A DNA stretch of 64,000 nt from Candidatus Dependentiae bacterium (GTDB lineage Bacteria; Babelota; Babeliae; Babelales; JACPOV01), in the NCBI GenBank assembly GCA_016191325.1, contig JACPOV010000008.1, positions 974,351 through 1,038,350 of the forward strand, read 5' to 3'. The notes beneath the pieces are model-generated. The model made no database searches. It was not told where the DNA came from and was given only the letters and a program-made list of their open reading frames with translations. Below, in pieces: positions 8,851-16,888 of the stretch (position 1 is the stretch's first letter; every line of letters starts with the position of its first letter). Made by a program: the position numbers and the translations under genes.

Positions 8851-8890
8851 CCTTCGATACAAACGCTATGCGTTCACTCAGGACGAGCGG
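8851..8890 (+). repeat. Dispersed repeat, forward copy (inverted-pair left arm)
   Basis: CCTTCGATACAAACGC then a GCGTT core then CACTCAGGACGAGCGG. Near-identical to 19696-19736 and, inverted, to 24031-24072. The core AACGC-n-GCGTT is itself a small palindrome. It touches the 5' end of mlaF. Confidence 0.85.
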
Positions 8891-8912
8891 CAAGAAAAAA
8901 ATCTGCTTTATT

Positions 8913-8961
8913 CCGCTCATGGTGAGTGATTTCGAGCTTTGCAAGAAATTGTATCGAACCA
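8913..8961 (-). repeat. Dispersed repeat, reverse variant (inverted-pair right arm)
   Basis: Starts CCGCTCATGGTGAGTGATTT and ends TTGTATCGAACC. Read on the minus strand it matches the outer parts of the forward repeat, so with 8851-8890 it makes an inverted pair with a 22-base spacer. The closest relative is 19795-19845, which differs at only a few bases. Confidence 0.85.
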
Positions 8962-8979
8962 TTATTTCTATCATGAATC

Positions 8980-8995
8980 CCGCTCATGGTGAGTG
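8980..8995 (-). repeat. Partial copy of the dispersed repeat
   Basis: CCGCTCATGGTGAGTG repeats the first 16 bases of the reverse variant at 8913; the rest has been lost or replaced by AT-rich sequence. Confidence 0.6.
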
Positions 8996-9025
8996 TTTTG
9001 TGAAATTCTATATTAAACTACTTTC

Positions 9026-9085
9026 CGGGCCGCTCGTCCCGAGTGCCCGGCGAAGCTGAAGCGAAGCCTGGGTGTATCGAGGGAT
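9026..9085 (-). repeat. Divergent, longer copy of the dispersed repeat
   Basis: Same outer ends as the other copies (CCGCTCGTCCCGAGTG at the left, GTATCGAGGG at the right) but with a GC-rich interior (CCCGGCGAAGCTGAAGCGAAG). Its right end reaches the stop region of mlaE at 9085. Confidence 0.6.
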
Positions 9086-9861
9086 CAAAATAAAAATGCG
9101 GTCAAGAAATAGTTTGCAATCAAAATCATTATCGATGCGACAACCACACTTTGTGTCGTTGCGCGGCCAACGCCTCGCGCTCCGCCTTTTGTATTATACC
9201 CTTTGTATGCACCAACCCATGCAAGAATGAGTCCAAAGATACTCGATTTAAATAGCCCTTTTACAATATCTTGCAGTTGCAAATGCCGCGCAATACCGTT
9301 CAAGTATTGATCCCCATTGAGTCCCAGCACATACACCGCAATTGCATAGCCGCCCAATGTACCAAACACAAAAGCAAACAGCGTAAGAAACGGGAGCATC
9401 AGAGTGCTTGCAACAATGCGGGGCACCACTAAATATTGCCACGTGTTAATGCATAGAGTACGAAGTGCGTCAATTTGTTCCGTAATCCGCATGGTGCCAA
9501 TTTCTGCAGCGATAGCAGAACCGGCTCTGCCGGTTACCATTAATCCGGTAAGCACCGGCGCAAGTTCTCTTGAAAGAGAAAGTGCAACGATCGGCCCCAT
9601 AAACTCCTGGCCGCCAAATCGTTTAAATCCAATATAGGTTTGGAATGCGATTACCGCACCGCCAAACGTTCCCGTAAGGACGACAATGCTAAGCGAATCC
9701 ACGCCGATCGTTTGCATTTGGGCAAACGTTTTTCCAATCCTCAGGCGCGTAGTAAATAATGTTTTTGCGCACACAGCAAAAAAAATAATAAACGAACCAA
9801 ATCGATTGCAAACATTGAGCACGTACCGGCCAATATCGTCAACTACCTTTATAAAGGCCAT
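9085..9861 (-). CDS. mlaE: Phospholipid transport permease, MlaE type
   Basis: 258 aa integral membrane permease partner of MlaF. The MlaE family hallmark is present: VTGRAGSAIAAEIGTMRITEQIDAL as an extended match near residues 108-132, preceded by GPIVALSLSRELAPVLTGL. Five or so hydrophobic segments. The system moves phospholipids across the envelope of diderm bacteria. No MlaD-type substrate-binding gene is seen next to it. Order on this strand is tpiA, secG, mlaE, repeats, mlaF. Confidence 0.92.
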   Translation of the reverse strand: MAFIKVVDDIGRYVLNVCNRFGSFIIFFAVCAKTLFTTRLRIGKTFAQMQTIGVDSLSIVVLTGTFGGAVIAFQTYIGFKRFGGQEFMGPIVALSLSRELAPVLTGLMVTGRAGSAIAAEIGTMRITEQIDALRTLCINTWQYLVVPRIVASTLMLPFLTLFAFVFGTLGGYAIAVYVLGLNGDQYLNGIARHLQLQDIVKGLFKSSIFGLILAWVGAYKGYNTKGGARGVGRATTQSVVVASIMILIANYFLTAFLF

Positions 9862-9894
9862 GCACGATCCAAACTCATCAGCAAAAAGGGATAA

Positions 9895-10188
9895 TTATAA
9901 CGATGGTTGCTGCCAAGTTACCGATTGTGCACCGGTCAAATAGCGGGCTGAGCGAATTTCACTTGCTTTGTAAAGCGAGAGGAAAAGTGAGCCGCCCATG
10001 AAAATCGCACCAAGCACCCAGGTCATTTTTTGAAACATATCTTGGCCGCCAGAACCACCAAAAAGAAGTTGTGTACCGCCGCCCAAGTTACCAAGACCCA
10101 TGCTGCCCTTGCCCTTTTGTATGAGAACCAAAAGCATTAAAAATAGGCAACAAACAATGTAAAGGGAAACGAGCAAACCAAAAATCAT
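9895..10188 (-). CDS. secG: Preprotein translocase subunit SecG
   Basis: 97 aa from the ATG at 10188, which has TTGAGG six bases upstream; the in-frame TTG at 10200 lies on that ribosome site and is rejected. Two membrane helices flank the SecG signature VLIQKGKGSMGLGNLGGG. SecG is the accessory subunit of the SecYEG channel in the inner membrane. It lies 26 bp after tpiA, a common tpiA-secG pairing in bacteria. Confidence 0.93.
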   Translation of the reverse strand: MIFGLLVSLYIVCCLFLMLLVLIQKGKGSMGLGNLGGGTQLLFGGSGGQDMFQKMTWVLGAIFMGGSLFLSLYKASEIRSARYLTGAQSVTWQQPSL

Positions 10189-10214
10189 AAAAAACCTCAA
10201 ACCGGTAATGAAAG

Positions 10215-10985
10215 TTATTCTACAGACGATAATACTATTTTTTTGAGCGTTTGAAAATCGGTACTCGCTTTACCAATAAGGAGTCCCCGCAACAATGCGA
10301 TTTTCCAGAACTTGCCAGCATTTCCTTCATCAACGCTCCCGCCATACAAAAAGCCAATTGCATACTGGGCTGACAAAGAAACAAAAAAAGCATCTAAACG
10401 CTCAAAAACAGTTTGAATATAATCTGCTTGCGGGATTTTTCCGGTACCTATCGCCCAAACTGGTTCATAAGCAATATAGATGGTTTTTCCGGCTTCTATC
10501 TTTTGCAGCGCGGCCAAAACAGGGCGTAATTGATGCTCAAGAATATCGTGCACCGATCCTGCATTAAACTGCTCTTTGGTTTCGCCAATGCAAAAAATCG
10601 GTATCAGATTATTGGCAATCGCTTGCTCAATTTTATTCTGCAGGAGTTGATCGTTTTCGTGCGTTCGCGCCCTTTCTTCGCTGTGCGCTATAATACAATA
10701 GCTGCATCCAATTTCTGCGAGTGAACGTGCCGAAATTTGGCCAGTATACGCACCGGAAGTAAATGAAGAGCATGTTTGTGCCCCAAGAAGTAGATTTGTT
10801 TTTTGGAGCGCTGAATGTATAACAGCTAAACTTTCTGCAGAAGGACAAATAACCGTTTTGCAATTAACGAAATCAGATAATTCCTGCAAAGTGTCCGCAT
10901 TTTTTTCTATTCGATCTTTAGCTTCATTATATGAAAGATACATTTTCCAATTTGCGACAACAATCCGCGCAGCATTCTGCTTCAT
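10215..10985 (-). CDS. tpiA: Triose-phosphate isomerase
   Basis: 256 aa, full length. Catalytic Lys in VVANWKM, His in IIAHSEERA, Glu in AYEPVWAIGTGK, and the phosphate loop FLYGGSV. It interconverts dihydroxyacetone phosphate and glyceraldehyde 3-phosphate in the cytoplasm, so at least lower glycolysis or gluconeogenesis is retained. The usual GHSERR is AHSEERA here, a modest variation next to the catalytic His. It is the first gene of the tpiA-secG-mlaE run and is divergent from the kinase-like exported protein at 11115. Confidence 0.95.
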   Translation of the reverse strand: MKQNAARIVVANWKMYLSYNEAKDRIEKNADTLQELSDFVNCKTVICPSAESLAVIHSALQKTNLLLGAQTCSSFTSGAYTGQISARSLAEIGCSYCIIAHSEERARTHENDQLLQNKIEQAIANNLIPIFCIGETKEQFNAGSVHDILEHQLRPVLAALQKIEAGKTIYIAYEPVWAIGTGKIPQADYIQTVFERLDAFFVSLSAQYAIGFLYGGSVDEGNAGKFWKIALLRGLLIGKASTDFQTLKKIVLSSVE

Positions 10986-11058
10986 ATTTTTCCTTTTTTT
11001 GCAATAGCCGTATTGGGCAAAAATAGCAGTTCGCTCACAAAAAATCCAATTTATAAAA

Positions 11059-11086
11059 TTGACAAATAAGCAATATTTGATAATCT
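11059..11086 (+). promoter_or_regulatory. Promoter of the first kinase-like exported protein
   Basis: TTGACA at 11059-11064, a 16-base spacer, and TAATCT at 11081-11086 preceded by TGA, making an extended -10. It lies 29 bases before the ATG at 11115. One of the best consensus matches in the window. Confidence 0.75.
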
Positions 11087-11114
11087 ATTAATAAGAACAA
11101 CAATAGGAGAAAAT

Positions 11115-12209
11115 ATGAAATTTTTTAATCTAAGTCTCATTTCTTTATTTTTTGCTTTCAACATTGGTTTAGCTATGGAGATCCCTCAAAGCAAACAGGT
11201 AGATAACAAGAAAGTTACCCCAGAAAATATTTATAGTTTGCAGCAAAGAATGTCCCAAGAGGATGAAATTGCAGTAAAAGAATGGGTAAATCAACACAAA
11301 GAACTGCTTCAAAAATTAGTACCAACAAATGAAGAAATGTGTCTGAACCTTGCAGAATTAAAAAATGCGGGGTCAAAAATCAAAAAATTATTAGATGACG
11401 AACAACTCACCTCGGTCGGAAATCATAATATTGTTATACCTGCTCAACTCAATGGCGAAACCAAATATTTCCATTTAACAAGCCCCGGCATCAGAGCAAT
11501 AAATCTTCTTCATTCCAATAAAAAGCCAAATACAAATGATTATTATGGGTGGGAGCTTGATAAAATTAGCGAAGCTTTAAACCGAGTTGACACATTTCAA
11601 ACGGTGAGCCAAGTTGAACATTTTAGGCGCGCGCAAGAAACAATGAAAAAAAATGGTATCGCAAAATTTGATGCTCCTTATACGAGACTTGTTCAAGTTC
11701 CTGGACGAAGCGATATTTCCAAATATGCTTGCGATGCAAATAGCATTGTAGTGCAAGATGAGCAAAAAGGTTTTGATTTGCTTAAAAACAATCTTGCAAA
11801 AATCTCAAACCTCAGCCCTGAAGCAATCGCTAATGCGTATCCGATAATTGTTGAAGCACCATGCTGGGATGCTTATAGCAATCTTCGCATCAATGAAGAT
11901 GGTACGATGCTTGGCTACGTAGATTGGGAACAAGCAAGTAATAGAGGTGCTCATAAATTCGGCACTGATGATAAAGATATCGTAAACTATTATAAGGTAT
12001 GCGCGATTGAAGGCTTTGCAAAATTATTTAAAGATGCAAAAGCTGCGCAAACTAAAGCAGAACACGAAAAACAAGATAAAGTGTTCATTACTCAAGATCA
12101 AATTACTAAAATTCGAAATTTAGTTCATGAAACACCAGAGTTCAAAAATAAAGAATTCAATGCTGGGCATATCAAACAATTAGAAGATGCCTTACCAACA
12201 ATACAATAA
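11115..12209 (+). CDS. Exported kinase-like protein, paralogue 1
   Basis: 364 aa with signal peptide MKFFNLSLISLFFAFNIGLA followed by Met-Glu. It is homologous to the proteins at 12353 and 40670. Shared landmarks suggest a phosphotransferase/kinase-like fold: a beta-strand that holds Lys in the paralogues but His120 here (KYFHLTSPG), an FQTVSQ helix, a PGRSD loop, a hinge-like strand SIVVQ, then WDAYSNL (Asp252, Asn256) and VDWEQA (Asp270), comparable to the catalytic-loop and metal-binding Asp of aminoglycoside phosphotransferases. No glycine-rich loop is evident. If this is a kinase fold, loss of the Lys suggests a pseudokinase. Good AGGAG ribosome site; own promoter and terminator, so a single-gene unit. 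Confidence 0.7.
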   Translation: MKFFNLSLISLFFAFNIGLAMEIPQSKQVDNKKVTPENIYSLQQRMSQEDEIAVKEWVNQHKELLQKLVPTNEEMCLNLAELKNAGSKIKKLLDDEQLTSVGNHNIVIPAQLNGETKYFHLTSPGIRAINLLHSNKKPNTNDYYGWELDKISEALNRVDTFQTVSQVEHFRRAQETMKKNGIAKFDAPYTRLVQVPGRSDISKYACDANSIVVQDEQKGFDLLKNNLAKISNLSPEAIANAYPIIVEAPCWDAYSNLRINEDGTMLGYVDWEQASNRGAHKFGTDDKDIVNYYKVCAIEGFAKLFKDAKAAQTKAEHEKQDKVFITQDQITKIRNLVHETPEFKNKEFNAGHIKQLEDALPTIQ

Positions 12210-12231
12210 ATTCTAACTACTCGACTCCTAA

Positions 12232-12271
12232 AAATAAGCGCTTGGAAAATTCCATAGCGCTTATTTTTTTT
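12232..12271 (+). terminator. Intrinsic terminator after the 11115 gene
   Basis: AAATAAGCGCT (12232-12242) and AGCGCTTATTT (12256-12266) form an 11-bp stem with a 13-base loop, followed by a T run to 12271. Confidence 0.85.
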
Positions 12272-12352
12272 AAAGCCTTAATAAACAATAGTTTTTTTAA
12301 TACATCTCAGTACTATTAATAGGCAAAATTATCGTTTAACAATGGAATCATA

Positions 12353-13459
12353 ATGCCCCACCTATTTCTATCTGCCTTGATCGCATTTTGTTTTTCGCTT
12401 AATGCGAATGCGATGGAAGAGAAGGCCCCCAAAACTCTCGCGCACTTTATTGCTCAAAATCACAAAAACTACAGAACAATTAAAGGCACTCTCATCGATG
12501 GATCGAATTTATATAGTGTGTGCGATAAGATGCCTGAAAAATTGCAAGTTTTTGTTGATGAATGGGCAAAAGAAAACACACCTTTCCTGCACGAAGCGAT
12601 TCCTCTCAATAAAAGTTTTGATCTAAATAAAATGCCCCCTCAAGAAGAAAGAGATTTTTTCAACCAATTCCTTAGTAGAAAAAAATTTGTTAATCAAGCA
12701 AAAGACAATGCGGTATTGCCAGTTTTTTTTGAAAAAGAGATGTGGTTTGTTAAATTTGCTTGCCCGTATCGGCGGTGGTTTACATTAAAAAAAACAACAC
12801 AAGATTGGACAGTTCCAAATGAAGCTCCAAGAACATACCAAACACCTAGTTCAATCGCCTACTATCAACTTTATAAGAATATTTTAGAGGCTGAAAACAT
12901 CAAAACAATTGAATTGCTCGAATCGTATCTCGCACCAATACCAGGAAGAGATCCAATAGAGGAAGGGCCGCATGATGAAAATTGTTTTGTTGTTCAAAAA
13001 AAATTAAACACCCTCGCACTTCTTAAAAATAATCCTGACTATGTAGCCGATCTTTCTGAACAATCAGTAAAAGATCTTCTTACTTTAATGATTAAAGGAC
13101 CAACATGGGATCTTAAAATGAATCTAGCCATAAATATTAAAACTAATAATTTAGTAATTTTTGATTTTGAGCAAGCAAAAAACGAATCCGGTGCTTTCTT
13201 TTTTCAAAAAAATCAGAGCGATATTCAGGAAAAAATTACGCTAAGCGCTATCGGGTTTTTATCGCTTATTCGTGACGGAGCAAAAACATATCGAAGCCTC
13301 CAAGTAGCGCCGACTTTTAAAACATTCTGCAGCGAACTTGATAAATTCCCTATGCTTGTAAAAGCCGACCCCAATATCGAAACTATCAGATATGAAATTC
13401 AAGGAATTTTACAAGAAAACGAATGGTTAAGCAAAAAACTAGGTGCAGATGATAATTAA
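12353..13459 (+). CDS. Exported kinase-like protein, paralogue 2
   Basis: 368 aa; signal peptide ending LNANA, then Met-Glu-Glu. The best-preserved kinase-like pattern of the three paralogues: WFVKFACP with Lys134 in the position of the ATP-binding beta-3 Lys, a helix after RTYQT, a PIPGRDP loop, the hinge-like strand ENCFVVQKK, KGPTWDLKMNL (Asp253, Asn257) and VIFDFEQAK (Asp271). These resemble Lys, HxDxxxxN and the DFG-like Asp of phosphotransferases, but spacing and folds need structural checking. A weak GGAA ribosome site precedes the ATG. If active, it would work outside the cytoplasm, where ATP is scarce unless it is delivered to a host. Confidence 0.7.
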   Translation: MPHLFLSALIAFCFSLNANAMEEKAPKTLAHFIAQNHKNYRTIKGTLIDGSNLYSVCDKMPEKLQVFVDEWAKENTPFLHEAIPLNKSFDLNKMPPQEERDFFNQFLSRKKFVNQAKDNAVLPVFFEKEMWFVKFACPYRRWFTLKKTTQDWTVPNEAPRTYQTPSSIAYYQLYKNILEAENIKTIELLESYLAPIPGRDPIEEGPHDENCFVVQKKLNTLALLKNNPDYVADLSEQSVKDLLTLMIKGPTWDLKMNLAINIKTNNLVIFDFEQAKNESGAFFFQKNQSDIQEKITLSAIGFLSLIRDGAKTYRSLQVAPTFKTFCSELDKFPMLVKADPNIETIRYEIQGILQENEWLSKKLGADDN

Positions 13460-13508
13460 AATAATTTTCATGTTCATTGTTTTCTCGCAATTAATCCCAA
13501 GTAGTTTG

Positions 13509-15056
13509 TTATAATTTCTGCGCTAATGCCTGGAGCGATAAAGCGAGTTGATCAAGCGAATCTTTTAATCCCAAATCTTTTTGAGCTGGCGCGTTTTTGC
13601 CTAATAACATACTTAAATATAATGCTATATTTTTCTTTTTCTTATGAGCTGCTTCACTAAGCATTGTGGCAGTTGCATTCAAACCATTTTTTACCAGTAT
13701 TTCTACGATTTGGGCATCATCATTTTCAAGCGCATAATCAAATGGAGCTTTATCATATGCATCAACTTTTGTAAGCAATTGTTTTGAACGTGCTGCTATC
13801 TTTTCAAGAATCTCTAAAGCAAGTGCACGAAGTTTCTTATCATTGCTTTTATCTGCAATCAAAGTTGCTAAAATAAGTGGCGTTCTACCATTTTTATCGA
13901 GCAAATCAGTACGGGCGCCGGCATCCAAAAGAATATCAATAATATCTGCTTTCCCATTTTCTATCGCCATCATTAATAATGTTTTTCCCTCGGCATTTTG
14001 CTGATCGATAAAAGCGAGGCCCAACTGATTTTTTTGCTCTGTCAAAATATTTTTGAAAAGACGCACGGCCGCTTGATAATTAGCAGATTCTGGATCAGCA
14101 ATTTCAATGACTCTTGCTGGAGTCGAAGCGATAAAACTTTTTACCAATTCTTTTTGATTCTGCGGAGCCAAAAAAACCGCTTTTTCTAGCAGATCAGGAA
14201 ATTGTTCATACAGCGCGCGAGCAACGATCCAGTTTCCATCTTGAATAGCTTTTTCAAACTTAACGAATTCTTGAAATGAAGTTCCCTTTTCAAGCGGCAC
14301 ACTCAGAAGCTGAAGTACTTCGTTCCATTCTGGGACATCTGCTTGATTAATGATTACTTTGCTTGCCAATTCATAAGCAGTTTTACCGTCATCATTTTTT
14401 TCGTTCACCCTGGCACCCGCAGCGATGAGTTTTTCAATTATTCTTAAGGTGCCTGCAACGTCCAAAGAACCATCAGGTTTTTTAATCCCTCTTGCTGCGT
14501 ACATCAATGGCGCTTCTAAACGATTGTCTGCGCTATCAATTAATTGTTTTTTGGTTAATTTTGGTGTTAAATAACTAAGCACTTCTGGGGAAATATTGAG
14601 TAAAACATCCAATAGCTGTTCATTACTATTCAAAATTGCATAATGAACTGGTCCCCGCCCGAAACTATCGCGCCCAATAGGGGCATTAGCTTTAATAAAA
14701 AATTCGAGCAAAAAGTTTATCTTTTCGTTTGGCAATTTTTCTTTTGAAAGCTCCAAAATCACTTTGGCGATATTAGGTATTTGGCCAATGTCTTGCATCA
14801 GATTAAGTGTTTTTAAATTCACTTGAATGCCGTCAAGAGAAGGATACAACCGCGAACTACTAATGCCACTAATTATTTTTTCATCACCCAGTTTTTGCAA
14901 TTCCTTAAATGCAGCATCATAATTTTTCTCAGCTCCTTGCGCTGGGGCAATATCACTAACTATCGCCCGCAGAGTATCTAACACCTCATAATGGGGCCCC
15001 ATCGCATTAAGCGAAAGATGCGAAAATATTAAAAAGATAATCAACTGTATTTTCAT
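13509..15056 (-). CDS. Exported ankyrin-repeat protein A
   Basis: 515 aa; signal peptide MKIQLIIFLIFSHLSLNA then Met-Gly. Ankyrin-type repeats are clear in the middle and C-terminal part, for example DSFGRGPVHYAILNSN, EGKTLLMMAIENGKADI and DKNGRTPLILATL, with the helix-turn-helix spacing of about 33 residues. A helical insert separates two repeat groups. The C-terminus LKDSLDQLALSLQALAQKL follows a leucine pattern shared with the neighbouring exported proteins. Ankyrin proteins bind other proteins; an exported one is a candidate host-interaction factor. AAAGGA ribosome site. It heads the downstream end of a four-gene set of exported proteins on this strand. Confidence 0.8.
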   Translation of the reverse strand: MKIQLIIFLIFSHLSLNAMGPHYEVLDTLRAIVSDIAPAQGAEKNYDAAFKELQKLGDEKIISGISSSRLYPSLDGIQVNLKTLNLMQDIGQIPNIAKVILELSKEKLPNEKINFLLEFFIKANAPIGRDSFGRGPVHYAILNSNEQLLDVLLNISPEVLSYLTPKLTKKQLIDSADNRLEAPLMYAARGIKKPDGSLDVAGTLRIIEKLIAAGARVNEKNDDGKTAYELASKVIINQADVPEWNEVLQLLSVPLEKGTSFQEFVKFEKAIQDGNWIVARALYEQFPDLLEKAVFLAPQNQKELVKSFIASTPARVIEIADPESANYQAAVRLFKNILTEQKNQLGLAFIDQQNAEGKTLLMMAIENGKADIIDILLDAGARTDLLDKNGRTPLILATLIADKSNDKKLRALALEILEKIAARSKQLLTKVDAYDKAPFDYALENDDAQIVEILVKNGLNATATMLSEAAHKKKKNIALYLSMLLGKNAPAQKDLGLKDSLDQLALSLQALAQKL

Positions 15057-15122
15057 CGTATTCCTTTTTTATTTACACAGAAAATGCCCGAGTTTTGGAG
15101 CGGCATTAGAATAAAATTACCC

Positions 15123-15167
15123 AAAAAATAAAGCGCCCGGCAAGATTACCTAGCGCTTTTATTTTTT
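15123..15167 (-). terminator. Intrinsic terminator after the 15186 gene
   Basis: On the minus strand, an AAAAGCGC arm pairs with GCGCTTTATTTTTT across a 16-base loop, 20 bases past the stop of the 15186 gene. This separates it from the ankyrin gene at 13509. Confidence 0.75.
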
Positions 15168-15185
15168 AATCTATGTTAAAAAAAA

Positions 15186-15890
15186 TTATCGACCAAGAAG
15201 AGCTGTTCTTAATCCGGTAAGTTTACCAACCAAACTACGCAGTCCTCCTGCCATATCATCGCTGATTACACGAGAACCCAATTGAGCGCCCATTTTTTTT
15301 AATTCTTTGCTCATTGCATTGCACAAATCTTTATCCATTATTTTGTTTGCATTAGTTCTGCATTCGGTCACATAATCAAGTGCAGTTTTCCCCTGATTAT
15401 CAACAGCATTGATAAACTGATCAAACTCTTCCTTAGGAAGATCTCGTTGAGCAATTTTAGAAACTGCGATTACCATATCCAAAGCAACTGGTTCATCTTT
15501 CTGTACGAGCTGGTGAAGCAGAGTTTGCTTATTAGCATTTACTTGTTCAATTTTACCACCCAAAGCCACAAGCGAGCTCATTATAGATTTCGCGTTATCG
15601 AATTCTCGTTGATTTGCATAATCTTTCAGCACGATCATTTTTAAAGCATCATGCAAAATATTAAAATCTGCCGGTGTTACATATTTTTCAAGATCAGCAT
15701 CCGAATTGATTCCGTAATTCCTCAATGATTCGACAGCGCCTCGAATTATATCCAATTTTTTTGTATCAAATTCTCCGCGCATAGTAGCGTTTTTAATCTG
15801 CCCTAGGGTGGTAATTATATCTTGCTTGTCTACTGCAAAAGAATTTGTAACAAAAAATAAAAATATAATTGCTAATAGTGTTCTTTTCAT
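15186..15890 (-). CDS. Exported ankyrin-like protein B
   Basis: 234 aa; signal peptide MKRTLLAIIFLFFVTNSFA then Val-Asp. Two degenerate ankyrin units are visible (NANKQTLLHQLVQKDEPVAL and DNQGKTALDYVTEC). Residues 25-130 align with the next gene (15910): both have DLEK, a Phe/Tyr-Leu helix, a hydrophobic segment and LGGKI/LGADI before the repeats, so they are paralogues. The C-terminus GGLRSLVGKLTGLRTALLGR has the shared leucine spacing. AAGGAA ribosome site. Function unknown. Confidence 0.75.
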   Translation of the reverse strand: MKRTLLAIIFLFFVTNSFAVDKQDIITTLGQIKNATMRGEFDTKKLDIIRGAVESLRNYGINSDADLEKYVTPADFNILHDALKMIVLKDYANQREFDNAKSIMSSLVALGGKIEQVNANKQTLLHQLVQKDEPVALDMVIAVSKIAQRDLPKEEFDQFINAVDNQGKTALDYVTECRTNANKIMDKDLCNAMSKELKKMGAQLGSRVISDDMAGGLRSLVGKLTGLRTALLGR

Positions 15891-15909
15891 CGTTATTCCT
15901 TAATAATTT

Positions 15910-16677
15910 TTATTTTATTCTCGCTGCCAATGCATCAAGATTCACTCTTAACGACATTAAAGCGTAATGCATCTTGCCTGTTTCAGTTTTTTGGGACCGT
16001 TCTCTTATTATTCGTTCTCTTAGAGCGACAGCCGTTTCACCATTCGCGTCAGGAATATCTTGGCGAGCTCCTTCTTTTACAAGGAACATATAGACATCAG
16101 CACATATGGAAGGAACTAACAATGCACCATTAGAATCATGGCATGCAACAGCAAAATGCATTACTGTTTTGCCATCGTATATATTTTTTTTATTCATCAA
16201 AGCATTAAAGGCGGCCGGTGAAAGCGATTCTCGAGCTCCCGTTAGAAGAGCATTAAAAATTCTTGGCTCTTCAAAAAAGAGCGCTTTATCTAATAAAGTA
16301 ATACCCGTTTTTTTACCCTCAACAGTTGCATCTTCATATTGAATATCAGCGCCAAGAACAATTAATTTGTATATTATTTTCTCAGCTATACCCCGAGCCT
16401 GATTATTCTGGTATCTGCGAACCATCCCTATCAAAGATTCGGTCAAATATTGAAAGCTCGTTAGCCCACGTTTTTCTAGATCTGCCTTCTTTGATATACC
16501 GCTCGTTTCTTGAAGGTTATCCAAAATTTTCTTTACTTGAGAAAAATCTTGCTCTCTAATTTTTTCAGAAATATCTTTGAACGTAGCTCGTAAAACATTA
16601 TTTCCCATTTCCATTTCGCCAGCCGTTAAGCTTTTAGTAGCTAACAACATCAGCACGATCACTTTATATTTATTCAT
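15910..16677 (-). CDS. Exported ankyrin-like protein C
   Basis: 255 aa; signal peptide MNKYKVIVLMLLATKSLTAG. Paralogue of the 15186 protein with the same order: helical N-domain, DLEKRGLTSFQYL, LGADIQYEDA, then ankyrin-like units (GITLLDKALFFEEPRIFNAL and YDGKTVMHFAVAC). The C-terminus SLRVNLDALAARIK again carries the leucine pattern. Only 19 bases separate it from the 15186 start, so both are likely one transcript. Function unknown. Confidence 0.75.
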   Translation of the reverse strand: MNKYKVIVLMLLATKSLTAGEMEMGNNVLRATFKDISEKIREQDFSQVKKILDNLQETSGISKKADLEKRGLTSFQYLTESLIGMVRRYQNNQARGIAEKIIYKLIVLGADIQYEDATVEGKKTGITLLDKALFFEEPRIFNALLTGARESLSPAAFNALMNKKNIYDGKTVMHFAVACHDSNGALLVPSICADVYMFLVKEGARQDIPDANGETAVALRERIIRERSQKTETGKMHYALMSLRVNLDALAARIK

Positions 16678-16816
16678 CTACTTTCTCCCTTATTATATCA
16701 TTGCCAAATTACAAATTTCAGCAAACCATACTTTATAAAAAAAATAAACCAGACATTAGACCTAGAAATATAATACCTCTATTTTCATATACTAGGTCAA
16801 CATTTTCGATACATAA

Positions 16817-16857
16817 TAGTAAAAGCGTGAGCGCCCAGTTTCCTGAGCGCCCGCATA
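16817..16857 (-). terminator. Possible intrinsic terminator after the 16889 gene
   Basis: On the minus strand GCG-GCGC and GCGC-TCA-CGC arms can pair with a small internal loop, followed by TTTTACTATT, 30 bases past the stop. The sequence also contains a direct repeat GAGCGCCC, so the fold is less certain than for other terminators here. Confidence 0.4.
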
Positions 16858-16888
16858 AGTCGATGATTAAAAATCTTTCTATTGCTGC

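Noticed and set aside
11115-13459. Toxin-antitoxin or HipA-type system for the two neighbouring kinase-like genes.
   Set aside because: Both have signal peptides and no HipB-like regulator is adjacent; they are tandem paralogues, not a pair of different partners.
16827-16857. Direct repeat GAGCGCCC spaced by eight bases, looking like a CRISPR-type or operator repeat.
   Set aside because: Only two units, and the segment is better explained as part of an imperfect terminator.
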